A DNA stretch of 64,000 nt from Spirodela intermedia (Eukaryota; Streptophyta; Magnoliopsida; Alismatales; Araceae): positions 2,713,378-2,777,377 of the forward strand of contig LR746264.1 of the NCBI GenBank assembly GCA_902729315.2. Direction: 5' to 3'. Positions 9,986-24,900 of the stretch are shown here, piece after piece. The position numbers were made by a program, and so were the translations under genes. Every line of letters starts with the position of its first letter. Within the stretch, counting starts at the first letter, position 1. The notes under the pieces are model-generated. The model was not told the origin of the DNA and did not search any database. It saw only the letters and a list, made by a program, of their open reading frames with translations.

Positions 9986-12900
9986 ATGGCTTCAGAGCAG
10001 CAGTTGCCTGTAGTTAAGGTGATTCTTGGATCTCGTCCTTTAACGCTACTCTTATGTGTCAGAAACTTGTTATGAGGTTGGTTTTCGTTCTGATTGGGGG
10101 TGGATGATGCTGATGATTTCTCATTCAGGGCGCGCGAGTGCTTATGGTGGGAGCCGGCGGCATCGGCTGCGAGCTACTCAAGACTTTGGCGCTGTCGGGC
10201 TTCGAGGACATCCACATCGTAATAATATCTCGTCGCTCTTGCTCCGCGCGTGGCCCTGTATTTTGCTTTGGGCCCGTGGGTTAGTTGCCCTTTGATTTAT
10301 CTCTCGATTGGTCTTGGAGAGTGTTCTTGAAATTCTCTGTTCATGTCTTAAGTGTGGATACGGGGTTTTTTCTGAAGGTTTTTATTTAACTTTAATGTTA
10401 GTTTTACGTCGGCAGAATATCTTTTTTCGGTCGTTGACTATCGGCAGGTAGCGTTTACTTGGTGCGTATTTTGTTGGACTCCTTTGCTGATAGCTGTTTC
10501 TGTAACCTGTCTACTTTCTATCAATAATACAAGAGCCTAGCTCTGTGGTCAGTTTTACAGGGTACAAGGAACTTATGGGATGATATGTCGCAAAGATGCT
10601 GTAAGCTCAAGCAATGAACTCATTTAGACTCATGGAGGAAGTACAACTGTACCAGAGGATTTTTGTGGGAAAGTGGACTTATTAGAAACACAACGCTGTG
10701 GGCTTGAGGTAGTAGATGAAAAGTTGTCTTTATCTTTAGTTCAAGTGGAATAACGGTAATCTGTCCAATACATTGAAGCCATTTCTAGGACAACTGAAAG
10801 TTAATGGTTTTGAAATTTGGTTTGTGATGATGCAAAGTGCCAGATCTATCCTGATAATGGAGACAAAATCAAGTCGATCAGTACATTCTTTCAAAGCGTT
10901 GCCTAGGGGAGCTTGCTGCAATTGCTGTCATCTTCACCTGAAGGCAACTTCACACAACTGCACACTTGTGAGTGCTGTTTGTGAATTTGTAAATGCCATG
11001 CCTGAAAAGTAACGTTTGTGTGACTGGACCAAATGTGCACACGCCTGAAAGTGGCTGTAACCATTTGTGAATTCCATGTTGGCCCAAACATGCCGTGATT
11101 AGGAGTGGTAGTCATTGATTGTGTGACTGTTGCAAGTAAAATGGAGACTGAAGGTCTTGTTGATGACCTTCTTTCTCTAAGCTTTACAATAGAAGGTTCT
11201 GTATTGGGGGATGTGATGTGTTATTTTTCTGATTGTTGGGGATGGATGAAAGATACTATCCTCAAATGACATTTAGGGCCCTTGGGTGTTAAGTTGAACC
11301 ACGAATCTTGTCCAAATCTTGGTGGAATGCTCTTGTAAACTTCTTCTAGATCACCATGTAAGAATGCATTCTTCACGTCATACTGTCGAATTTGCCTACT
11401 AAAATGAGCTGCTAGTGATAGTCAAAGTCTTATAGTACTCATTTTTGTCACTCGGGCAAATGTCTCATGAAAATCAATTCCATAGGTCTGGGTATAGCCA
11501 TTAATAACTAATCTTGTTGTATCATTTGAGAGAGTCACTGTCCTTATATTTCATGGTGAAAACCGATCTGCAGCCTACCAGATTCTTTTTCTTTGGTTGG
11601 TCGAAAATCTCTCATTTTTCTCATAAGTGTCTATTTTCTATCTCATAGCATCTCTTCATTATCCATTTGTGACAGAAATAGGGTTAAGAGTCAGAATAAG
11701 GTTCCTAAGAGATGTTGAAAATGTCGAAGTGACACATGGGGAGATACAAGGGCCATTTTGTGAATTCTCTTGTGCCTTTTCTCATAGCAATGTGGCAATC
11801 ATAATCATTTATGGATGGTTGAGCAGAGGATGTTTCAGCCGATTGTGCATAAAAAGGAAAGCCATAACTTACCAAGGAGAGATGTCATATCTTGAACTTC
11901 TATTCAGTCTGGAAAATCTGAGTTTGAATACGCCTGAGAAAAAACGAAATAGTCTTAAATGCATACAGGTAGAGACACCAGACTAGACATAGGGGTTGGA
12001 GTAGACAAGGGCTTATTGAACACGATTGTAGCGGGTGGGACTGAGGTAGATGGAACTGTTGTAGGTAGATCAAGAGACCTGAATATCTAACATTGGAGGT
12101 GAAATCTCCCTGTGAAGATAAGATTGACTGAAGTATGGTTTTTTTTTAGCAAAAATTACATATACAGCTATGTAGAATATTCTTAAAGGAGGATGGTAAC
12201 ATTTACAGCCTTTTTGTGTAGATGAGTAACCAAGAAACGCACTTTAATTCTTGATCTAACTTTCCTCTGGTATGAATGAATGTAGACAAAGTACTGCCAA
12301 AGACTCTTGGTATAAGACCATTTAAGTTTTGAAATGTGGCCTTTAAAATCTAGTACACATGTGTAGCCAATTAATCATGTATGTTGCGTTAGAACAGCAG
12401 CCTCCCAATAAGATTCAGGAACATTCCCTTCAAATAACAATACCTGAATGGTGCTAAGTAAATGATCATTTTTTCTATGCATACCCATTTTGTAGTGTAT
12501 TTACAAAATAAGATTCATGAATTATGCCTTCTTTTGGGAAATAGTCTGACAGAGTTTGGTTGAAGTAATCCCATGTATTCTCTGATGTAAGGTTTTAAAT
12601 TTTTATTCGGACTAGATTTGGAACCATAGGGTGAAAACTAGCCACAATGCTACTCGCATCAGATTTTTACTTGATCAAGAATATCAATGTAACCATAGTG
12701 TAGCCATCAAGTAGGGAAACAAACTGTCAATATCCCGAAACTATGCTTAATAGTGGACAGTCCCCAAATGTCACTGTAAATCAAATAAGAAGGATGAGAA
12801 CTTTTATTACGTGTGGCAAAGAATAGTGGGCTTTCGAAGCTCACAAATGTTATGCTGAAATTTTTTGATATCGAATTCCTTAAAAAAATAGAGAAACATA

Positions 12901-15900
12901 ATATTTAAAACCATATGAGCTTGACGACCAAGAAAAAGATTGTGGAACCAAATGTCATCTTTGTTGGAAGAACCGAGAAGCTACAAAGATAAATTCTTCA
13001 CGATTTCTTTGAGTTTCTTGGTGTTTCAAGGTAGTCCATTCCTTCATTAAAAGTCCAATGTTCCTCAAACTATATTCCAGAAAACACAATAAGTGATGAA
13101 AAATTACCTGACATTTATGTCATTTATAAGCTTTTGAATGCAAAAGGTTTGAAGGACACTTTTAAGGATGATGAAAGGAGTCCCATGAATATCTCCTAAT
13201 CTGGCAACTATAGTAACAGAGCCATTTGCAACGATAATCTTCCTTCACTTGGATATGGAGTATAAATAGTGAAATATTGTGAGGTGTAAGTCATGTGATT
13301 AGTGGTCCTTGAGTCAAATAACTCAGAGTTGGCAAAACACTTTTCTGAGACGTGTAATATAAAAGAAAATAAAGACTTACCTGAGACAGCCAGTGAACAT
13401 GCACCAGAAGCTTCCCAAGAGATCCTATCAGGCCCTGAAGCTCCTTATTCTCTTCATTATTTCATCCTCCGATCTCTTATCCTTCAGTTAGATCAATTTT
13501 ATTCTGTCAGATGAGCTTGAGGCCGCTATCATCCTCAGTTTATCCGTTTTCTAGAGGTTTTCTATCCTTTTTCTGGTGACATTCCGTAGAATGTCTCAGT
13601 TTTTTTCAATGGGTGCACTACCAATTGTCCTGATTGTCTCTCCATAGGTTGTCTTTGTTCTCTCTTCTGAGACCCCTGATATGTCTACTTTCCCCCTTTC
13701 TAAGGGTGATCCTTCTGAGGGTTGAGGCTCGAGCATCACATCCCTGCAGCTTTCTGTCTGAAGTAGAGAAATCCTTTCCTCCAAATAGGGTGTCTTCTTC
13801 TTACCGCGTGTCTGAATTCTAACCTAAGTAAATTTAGGAATGAGTCCAGCCAACTAATATAAACCCTACCTTTTTCAATGAAATTCTTATATGATGTGAC
13901 GTCATCTAAGCATTTCATCCTAAATACCTGACTGTGATCAAGTTCCTGCTGCTGATATTTTCAGTAAATTGGCATACTCGTAGTTATTCACAATCACAGA
14001 TTTGGCTGCATTACCTTTCATCTTTATCTCTTATACTTTGGTTGCATCATGAGGTTTTGAATCGTTTGGTGAATGCAGTCCCAAATCTCCTTTGAAATTG
14101 CCAAAAATGTACAGGTGTCACTAATTGTAGGTTCCATTGAATCCCACTGTCATGACATAATCATGGAATTTGCTTCATATCACGCATCTATCTACTTTTT
14201 TGTTCCTATTCGGAGGAGATAGCTGTCTCCTTTTTGCCTTTCTGGTACGTTCTCACAAACTGAGACCATTTAAGATGGTTTTTCTCATTAAGTCCGTATG
14301 TTGCCCGGACTTTTGCAGGTCTCCAGTCATTGGATTCATGTTGGCTTCTTCCAGTTGTACTGGAGTGCTTGCAGTCGTTGTCTCAGATGTTGATACGGGG
14401 ATCACAAAATAATCCTGAGTAGGGAAAAGAAATAAATCTGGAGACGGTCAAATAGGAATGGAAGAAACAACACAGCAATAAAGGGTGCAAAAAACGACTA
14501 AAGACTGTAATGGAGGCACAGGGAAACCCAGAAAAGAGGCTAGGACTCTGATACCGTCACGAAAGGGAGAGAATTATAGATGTTTTTCTCATATATCATA
14601 CTAATTGAGCCAAGTTAGTATGTAGCTAATTGTACGAGAAAAGGGGCTAGGAAATATCAAACTAAATGAGGAAATTGCCTGAAGCTGACTATCTCCTGAT
14701 TTAAGGGATTAGAATAAAACTTTCGTAGCTATATATATGCTTATTTTGTTCGTAAAATGACGTCTATGACGACTGTTCAATTGAATACTCCCATGTGAAA
14801 TAGGAATAGTGGCAGCAGGATGCAAACATTCGTGCTCCTGTTGTAATTTATACCGGCAACTCTATCCGAACATTGGAAATAATCATTTTTTCTTTTTATG
14901 TAGGTTGATATGGACACAATTGAAGTGAGCAATCTCAATAGACAGTTTCTGTTCCGCCAGCATCATGTGGGACAATCTAAAGCCAAAGTATATCCTGTCA
15001 TATATTAGCTTCAGGTTATCGTTGCATACTTTTTGTAGTGCTTCAAATTGACTAGCTGCACCTGGAATCATCTTATCCTTCCTTTTGTGCAACAGGTTGC
15101 CCGAGATGCAGTTTTGAAGTTTAGGCCTCACATATCTATTACACCTCACCATGCTAATGTCAAAAGTCCGGAATTCAATGTAGATTTCTTTAAACAGTTC
15201 AATGTTGTGTTGAATGGCCTAGATAACTTAGATGCCAGAAGACACGTTAACCGGCTCTGCTTGGCTGCCGAAGTCCCTCTTGTAGAAAGTGGAACCACGG
15301 GCTTTCTAGGGCAGGTAAGACTTGTCTTTTTTGTCATACCTGTTACATAGCTTATTGAAGGATCCTTACCAGAAAATGTGTTTAATATCTTGGTTTATAA
15401 GACATGAAACTTCTATTTTATTTGAATACGCATGAAAATTTAGGGGCTATTCTGCCAGTCTCTCTTATGATTATTCAATTTTGTTGCAATAAATGAGGGG
15501 TTGGTTGAACTTTATACTTCTGGCTTATCTTTTAAGCTGCGACTTCCAGAAGTTTGTGTTAAAATGTGATCCAGATGCAAACAATGGAATTTCTTCTTTC
15601 TTTGATAGTATTACATCCATTTTTCGACAACAGTGACGGTCATTTGCTTATTCGAAAAAGTTACAGTGATTAAAGATGCCTTGCCTTTTTTTTTACGCAA
15701 GATTTCTCTTTCAGAAGATAAACTGTATTTTGTTGACCCCTTGTTGGTATTTTCAGCTGTTTTCTTCCCTTTTTTCTTACATGCCCCTGAAATGCTTTAT
15801 TTAAGCTTTTTGTTTCTTCCATCATGTCTTCTGATAAAGAATGATCTATATCTGTCCAGGTAATGCTGGCAGATTCTGTAGATCACCGTAATTTTTCGTT

Positions 15901-18900
15901 TATCTTTCATGAAATTCTTTTTCGCACCATTGTGTTATGTACTGTGGGTTCTCTGGTTGTGTTTGTCTTTCACTCAACTTCGAATTCTGAACTCAATTTG
16001 TTAGGATGCGTTCCAATCTTGTGTATTGTTTATTGGAAGGTTTTTTAAGGTGACTATGGATAATAGCACATCATTTTATATACATGACAAGGTGCTTGTA
16101 TGAAGTTTTTTTTCAAGATTTTAAAATTAAATAAAAATTATGTGTAGAAATATTTTAAACGAATAGAATGCTTAAATATTACACGATATTGAAGTTTCAA
16201 CAAGACTTCGCTTAATTAATCAATACTATAAATATTAATTAAAATTATTACTTATTAATTATTTTAGTTAATTATTGAAAGAATTGGATATGACCAATGA
16301 CTGAATATTAATTAGTACAGCTCATCAGAGCCAGTTCAGCATTCAGTTCGATTTGCTACAAATCATGCGACCACAAATATTCCCTCAGACCTTTAGTAGT
16401 GCATTCTCTGAAAACATGCATACATGTTCACGCCCTCAGTTCTATTGTACCATTGGTATGCCTTTGTCAAAAGCTGAGATACTCTCCCTCTATGTCTCTC
16501 TCTCTCTCTCTTCTCCCTTTTTTGGTGTCTATCGTCCTCTTTCCATGCCACTTCACCTCTCCTCTGAAAATCTTCGTGTAAAAAATTAAGAATTCATAAT
16601 CAATAGCATTTAAGGATTCAAGGTAATAAATAATAATTGAATGGGGTATGTATGATGTTCCAACGCGATGCCAGACATTAAGAGTTCAGTAAGACACCGA
16701 GGTTGTATTTTGGTTATCTTGAAAAAAATGTAATTCAGTGGACAGGTAGTTATGAGTTATTTCATCTATCTTGCCCCTTTTTCGACAGTTGTTTGGAACC
16801 ATTGAATAACATTATTGACTAGTTTCAAGGGACCTGAGGGCTTACAAAAATGCACAAGAGCTTATGTTTTTCATATATCTCATCATTGCTGCATGTATTT
16901 TTATTCTGCTACCATTTCTTGTCTGATTTCCTATTCATGCTTTGTGATTTAGTGGTTTGATGAAAGTTTTTTATCCTTGGGGCAGGTAACTGTTCATGTC
17001 AAAGGAAAAACAGAGTGCTATGAATGCCAACCAAAGCCAGCACCCAAAACATACCCTGTCTGCACCATCACTAGTACTCCTTCAAAGGTACCGCAGATTC
17101 GATTTTGATTCGGCGAATATGTCCATATCTTTGTTTATTTTGCAAAATTGAATGATTTTGTTTATTTAAGCATAGATGTCTTGAGTTTGGACGAATAGAG
17201 GTGGATAATTACACTACTCTCCATCTGGAATCTGCATTGTGCTAAAATTTCCCAACTTGTGCCATGTACTGAGAAATGAAATTAAACTGGTATTTCTGCA
17301 ATCATTGATTGATAAATGCATTCATTAAAGTACACTTCTCTTCCGGTGATTGCTGGATTCGTCACAATAACTGACTTATTTTCGGCAAAATAAGTCTCTG
17401 ATCATCAGAGTATATTTGTTGTTCCACTCGTAAGTGTGATGTCCAACTAATCTGTATGTGTACGTATTATTTCAGTATCACTTGTGTTGTGACATCGCAA
17501 TTAATGATGAAAAATGCCCTGCTACTATGTGCCAGCATTTAATGGATGACAGTCATCTGACTGTAAGCCATTATATGCGATCACATGGCATCATTATTCT
17601 GTTTTATGGATAGTCCAATTTTACATGATTTCTTTCACGCAAGGGAACATGTACGAACAATTTTTATGACCATGTTGCCATCCATTTCATGTGATGGAAA
17701 TACTATGTGGGGCTTGGAACTCCAATAGAAACAGGGGAATGCATCGCAAACGGTCTGTTTACATCTTGATTTTAAGCAGACCTTTTGCCATTCCTTCAAA
17801 TATTGCATACTAGACATTCTGATAGAAAGAGAAATTTATGAACCAGTTGGAAAGAGAAAGTGCACGAATTTTCGATATATTATTCTCATGTTTCAACGAA
17901 CGTAACAGAATTTAAAAGAATCAAGGACCAATGTAAGTACATTGCTTTATCAAAGTATATTATTCTTTTTAGTTATTTTTCCTGAAGCTAATGTTTTTTC
18001 TAAGATAAATTCAGCAATTACGATGGACTTATATACTATCATAACTAAGAGTAAAAATAAGTAGATAGCTGACATTGAAGAAGAAGAAGAACGATTGGTC
18101 TATGTTTATTATTAACGTCAAGTTTATTATGTACGTTCAAAGGTCAGAGAAAGTTACAGAAATGAGGTTCAACTACATTAGGAGCAAGTCAAGAGGAAGG
18201 AATTTAAATGAAAGAAAAGGAAAGACTGGTTGAACATTTTGAAACTTCATTCAAAATGAAGAAAAGGAGAGTGGAAGGATGTATAGAGTCATTATCTATT
18301 AATAATTTCTATATCTTTTACATTTTTCTTTCTTCAACTGAGTTGTGGCAAATTTATTGTGCTGAGACTCGTCAAGATGATGTTGCTCATGATGCTAGGT
18401 ACTTGAGAAGGATTGATTTTGATGTCACATAAAGTGCATCTTCATTAGGTGAGGAACGGTAATCACTTTGAAAGGATCAGAATCATCAAAGTGTATAAAA
18501 TGGTGCTCTCTCAAAATTCTCTTTAAGCGTTCTGTTTTCAAGGTATAGTGAAGAGCGAGAATTGTGGACACTGGCTACAAGGATGACGATGAGATGCAAC
18601 ACGAGGATTACAATGATGCTTTTATGCAACATTTCATTTACACTATTAACTTTAGATGGGAAAAATTTAAGATATTTCCATATTTTATCACATATTTCAT
18701 GGTTATCCTGTATCTTTCATTATCAGTTTTACACTGGAACCTCCTGGACATGGCTCTGAGCTGATGAAAGAAAAAAAATATAATTGGTGAATTCTGTTGA
18801 ATTGGCCTTGACCCAATAAATATCAGAAGATCCATCAATTATAGATTCATGATAAGGCTTTTAGAGAAGGTTGTATCACTTAAAATTTTAGCGAGAGATT

Positions 18901-21900
18901 GCGTCTCACTGTTATATTATTCTTGGCAAATTTGGGAGTAGACTTTCTGTCTCCAACGTCTGTATCGATTATTGCCTTTACCCTGGCTCTTTCAGTAGAT
19001 GGTACCATTTCGGTTTGCATTTTACCTAAGACAAGTCGTGTATCTTCATGATGTAACATTGTCAATGTTTAATTTACTACGTTTTACAGTTTGTGCACTG
19101 TATTGTGTGGGCAAAGGAGCTGCTTTTTGCAAAGTTATTTGGAGACAAGAATCAGGACAACGATCTAAACGCCCGCTCTAGTCACAGTGATAGTTCAACA
19201 GATCCCATTGAAGACATATTTGAGCGAAGATTAGATGAGGACCCTGAGCAGTATGGCAGGAAAATCTATGATCATGTTTTTGGGTATAACATTGAGTCTG
19301 CCTTGGCTAATAAAGAGACATGGAAAAACCGAAATATGCCAAAACCGATCTACAGTAGAGATGTCTTGTTAAACAGTTCTAGCCAGCAAAATGGAGTCTT
19401 CAATGACTTCAGGACGGATAGCTCAGTGGTATCTGCCATGACTTCTCTCGGACTGAAGAACTCTCAGGAAATTTGGAGCCTAGTTGACAACACGAGAGTC
19501 TTCCTGGAGTCCTTAAAACTATTTATGGAGAAAAGGGAAAAGGTACATCCACGTTTCATCCGTTTTCTTTCTATATGTAGAGCTGCTATTGTTGGATGTG
19601 CATTAGAACTAAACCTCTGTATTTCAGGATATTGGGAACTTGGTTTTTGACAAGGATGACCAGTTGGCTGTTGAATTTGTTACTGCTGCTGCAAATATCA
19701 GAGCTTCATCATTTGGCATTCCTCCTCACAGTCTATTTGAAGCTAAGGGAATAGCTGGAAACATTGTTCACGCTGTTGCAACAACTAATGCAATTATTGC
19801 TGGCTTAATTGTGATTGAAGCAATTAAAGTGCTTCAGAATGATGCACGCAACTACAGGTTACTAGTAACTCCCATATGAATGATGTAGTGCTTTTTTATG
19901 TCCAATATGCTGTTCTAATTTTATTTGAAACTTTCTTTGATTCATGTGCAATAAAATATTCTAGGCGTTCTAAGCAGCCCTTCATTTTATGTGGAACAAC
20001 TACGTAGCTTGAGATTCTTTTTACATTGTCCTTGCATGCTGCTTTTCGATTCCTTACTTTTGGATGCCACGGCACTGAAATCTGCTATCTTAACATTTCG
20101 TTTTTGTCAAATTCTTTTTATTTGTTACGTTTCTTGGAAAAAAACATTTCACTAAAACTTGACTGAAAGTTATGGGGAATCTGACTTTATTTGACTCTGT
20201 GATTCATTGGATGGATTTGGGTTTAAAGGAAAAATCACGGAGTTACATCAAGTTTGACTCCATAATATTCATTCGAATGTAAGCGAAATGTAGTTTTCTG
20301 ATAAACATAATGTAAAGAATTATATAATGTGGGTTTAATTGGATGATGGAGCTTTCATATGCACGTTATCCTGTGTGCACACTTTGTTTCTCGACATTTT
20401 TTGTAAGACTAGTCAAATCCTTACATAATTAATGGGTTTAGCCAAGTCACCCTCTATTATATCTTTATTTCATTCAAAATCCCAAGGATTCATAAAATGT
20501 TATTTTATTACATTAAATTGCCGCATCCTTGCTTAAAAACAAGGACTCCTTTTTAACCATAGCTTGACAATCCGGATCTAGCTTGACTTTTTTAAACGCT
20601 TCAAAACTTGATTTATCTTTGCTTAGCTATATTGTTCATATGATAAATGCAGATGAGAAAAGGAGAACAGTATTTTAACGCACAGGCCAATTTTATCTCA
20701 GAAACTGCCAACAGAATATTAGGGACGAATTTGACATATTGCACCTGACTTTGGAGTATCAGTTTTCAGAGCGTCATTTTTCAGTTACTACAGTGGGGAT
20801 GCATCTGCATGTTTATATGACGGCTAGTTGGGTCTTTTAATTAATCTTTACCCTTTCTAAAACTCAAGCTCCTTTTCCTTTTAAAATCACAGAATATTAG
20901 GGACGAATTTGATACATTACACCTGACTGTGGAGTATCAGTAGTTGGAGCATAACTTGTCAGTACTGCAATGACGATGCATATGCATGTTATATGACGGC
21001 TAGTTGGGTGTTTTAATGAATCTTTATCTTTTCTAAAACTTAAGCTCCTTTTTCTTTTAAACTCACATTAAATGACATCGTATTTTGCAGAAAATATACT
21101 AAAACCAAAGTTTCCCTTGATTCTTCAGGATGACATATTGCGTTGAACATCCATTAAGAAAGATGCTTTTGATGCCTGTGGAACCATTTGAACGAAGTAA
21201 ATCTTGCTATGTTTGTTCTGAGGTATGGTCATCTTTGGAATTTAGTTGGCTTGAATGTTGAACTAAGCACCATATGCCATTTTCTCATTTGATTTGACTT
21301 GATATAATAGACAGCACTGTTACTGGAAGTTAATATTCACAAGACAAAGTTGAAGGACTTCATTGAGAAAATTGTTAAAAGGAAACTCGGTATGAACTGC
21401 CCAATGGTAATGCAAGGTTCAACACTTATCTATGAGGAAGGTGATGATCTTGAAGATGATGTTGCGGGGAGCTATGCTCTGAATGTTGAGAAGGTTCCTG
21501 AGCTCTCTTTTTTTCTGTAAGCAGCTCTTATTCTTCTTACAATTATCATCTGTCTAATGACTTGTGTTGTTTTCTTATCTCTTCAGGTTTTTGCTCAACT
21601 TCCAGCTCCAATTACTAGTGGAACAATTCTCATGGTTGAGGATCTACAGCAGGAATTATCATGCAACATCAATGTCAAACATAGGTTTGTTCCATCTGTC
21701 TATTACCCTGTTTATTCCGTTAAAAAAGGATAATATGCTACATGATGACAGTTTGCTAATATGAGGAATTGCTATAACTGATGTACATTGAGCTGATACT
21801 TGCATATTCAGAAATCGATCTTTTAGCACAGTACCCCAAAATAATTATTCCTATCTGAGGAAGGTCGTTTGGTTTGATGTGGGATTAATCCGATTTCAAA

Positions 21901-24900
21901 GTGGAAACCTGGCTGTTCTTTTTGAAGATAGACACGAATTGTTCAAAGAGTAAGTATTTTCTGGATCAGTTGATTCTAGGCTAGACTTGATCTTTTATTG
22001 TCTTTATCCTCAACCATAGGGAGTACCAAACATGAAAGAAAATAAGGAAAAGAAGGTGGCAGTCTCCGACCGATGGAAGGAGAATAGGGAACATGAGTGC
22101 ATCAGCAATAAACACCACAACAAAAGTGATGTAATATCTGGAAGAAAACTTATTGTGATCCAATATCTTACAATTAGTATGATATAAAAGCAGTTTCATA
22201 TTTTACATGCTAGACATTGTCAGAAAACATTTGTTTATAATTTAGAACCAAGATCAAACTTTGATCTCGGATTGACATATCTGACCAGATCTGGATTCCC
22301 ATTGGCAGGACTTTCTCCCCTTGAATCTTTCCTAGATCATTTTGTTTGGTCTCTATACTGTTCTCTGAGTGATGTAGACATAATCGTATCATGAATGTTT
22401 TGATTTGTCTGGGATTGAAGGACACGAACATGAATAATGTTGGGGATTGAGGCTTCCTGGAAATTAGAAATTTGACTTGAACATTAAATATATTATTTCT
22501 AGCTTTCTACCCTACCATGCATTTTTTGGAACATTTCAAGTTTGTTTTACATTAATAATTTTCTTCGTTTTTTCCTGTATCGTTTGAGTTATAATGAATA
22601 TTTCATTAAAGTCGCTCTCTGGCCGACCTCAATCAATTATGAGTGCACTATAACCTGTTTGGTAGTTAGTGGACATTAATTTCGGGTAAATTCTAGGATG
22701 AAATTGGGGACTCGCTATGTTCTTTGGCCTCATCTAAGTGAACATAATGTGTGCGGTATTATCATATAGCAATAGTATTTCTGTCTGCCTTCTCCGTGTG
22801 TTTTTCTTTTCATCATTCTTTTATTAATAGAACTGCTTTTCTAATGTAAATATGGACCATGGTCAATATTTTGAAAAATCCTCACACACTTGATTTTTTA
22901 AATGGCACAGTGTGGAGATTTCGAAGAAATCAAATTAGTTGTTCAAGAAGGATTAAATTCGCATTCCCTTATTTGTCAAGTTACCTGTTGATGATGGACG
23001 CAGAATGGATGTGACTGTTTTTAAGAGAAATCATCAAATGCCAATTTAAATGAATGTTGACTAACGAAATGAATATCCTCTTCGAGTAGTCAGTGTTGGG
23101 TTATCTCCATAGTCGGGGTACTAGCAAGGTGCCTTGTTTTCAAAGATCATAGGAAGTATGGAAATTTCCCCTGACTAGGATGGTAGTTTATCATGTGTTA
23201 ATGGTGGACTGATAGGGACAGGCAAATTCGACCACCAATCAAAGATGCTTGAGAGAAAATTAGCTGAGATGTCCAGAATAAGATTGCAAGGATTTTGTGG
23301 ACCGAGACACTCGTAGCTGACGATCTTGGAGCTAATATAGCCTACGAATTATTCTCCTCCTAGAAGATGTGGAGAACCCACAGCCTCAGCTTGACGTTTT
23401 GGTCCTGAATTTCACACGAGAACCTTCGTGAACCTCTTGGAAGAAGAGCTAGGAGCGAATTTTTATTCAGCCTGCTATTTATGGGAGCAATATGATAGCT
23501 TTGAAGCGGCGCTCCTAGATCTGAACTAGAAATCTTGACACGATTAAAGATAGTCCGGTACCTTGAAGTCTTAATGACCTTAAGTACTTCTAGAAACAGC
23601 CAAAATAGTCAAAGATAAACTTGGACTGCATGACCTACAAAAATGGGCAAATGATATTCTAATTACATTATTCACCCAGTCCAGTCATGTGCATCCTTTG
23701 AGTGTTGACCTTGACCAGTTCTTAGTTGGGTTCAATGTCCTTATTGCTTGTTCAATCTGTTCTAACTTTCCTTATCCAAAGTTTAAGGTTCAGATAAACT
23801 TATCTACTCTTTAAAATTATCTACATCGCTAAACATGTCATACAATCAGCTGTCACCGATTTATCGCCGTGCAATAATCACAGAATGCTATTGTAGTCTG
23901 AGCAACACTTTCATTACATATTCTCATCTTCCTTTATAGTATATTGAAGCAAAGATCTTTTGAACATTTATCATGAATTAAGTCACTTTTCTGCTCATAT
24001 TAAGTGGGAAAAAGTTATCCATAGACAGTCAAGGATATTGAAGACTGATGGAGAGTGAAACCCATTAATAGGAGTCAGGTTGGAAGGCTCTTCTTGGAAC
24101 TACTGTGCTATCGGCACATTACAGAGACAGATTTCTTGAATGGTCATACTTCTATTCCCACTTTAGCTGATTCACTTAGGGTTCATGAATCATGGCATGT
24201 CCGTGGTTATTGATGGCGTCGGGCTTTTCTTTTCTCTTTTTATTGGAGGTTCTTGTTCTGAGGTTTAAAATTTTACATACCAGCTTTCTTTTCAATGCCA
24301 TGCCCTGTAGCATCATCTGGGGCTTATTGGAACTTGGTTTCAGTTTCTGAATAAAGAGACAATGAGTACCTCCTCCCTGGGAGAGTTCTGAGGACAGTAA
24401 ATTATTGGAATGAACTCTTGTAAGACTATTATTGACATGGGATCCATATTGTTTGAAGTGTTAATATTTTCCTTATTATATTGGTCTTCGAGTATGACAA
24501 GTCAAAGACTAATAAATAACCATCATGAATTGGGCACCCATTATGATGTGCCACATATGACCAATGTTTGGTGGCTTTGGGACGCGGAGTTGGTTCGTGT
24601 TCATTGTGGATAAAGTAACAAATTTTGCAAGCCAGAACTTCTGCTCCAAAAAGACGAATTGTTAATTTTTGTGGGGTATAACATTGTAGGAATGATGGAA
24701 ACAATGTCTTTTGACATTTAATGATTACTCAGTAAATGTGCTATTATTTATAGTAACAATGTGGTCATTGTCGACCAGCGTAAAATGGGTTGATGGAAGA
24801 TATATTGCTTTCATTTGACGAAAAGCTGGTACTACGGCAATATGCCAGTGTTTTTTCTGTTTCTTTTTGGCTTTTGAATTCCATAGGTTTTGAAATGAAT

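Larger units (their letters stand above)
5967..10790 (+). repeat. Segmental duplication, copy 2
   Basis: Second copy of the 460-4490 block in direct orientation. It contains the truncated eight-cysteine gene and the functional 5' end of SAE2. Compared with copy 1 it carries about 860 bases of foreign sequence at 7520-8380 replacing about 490 bases, and an expanded AAT minisatellite. It retains about 210 bases of SAE2 exon and intron 1, and intron 2 sequence, that copy 1 has lost. Confidence 0.9.
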
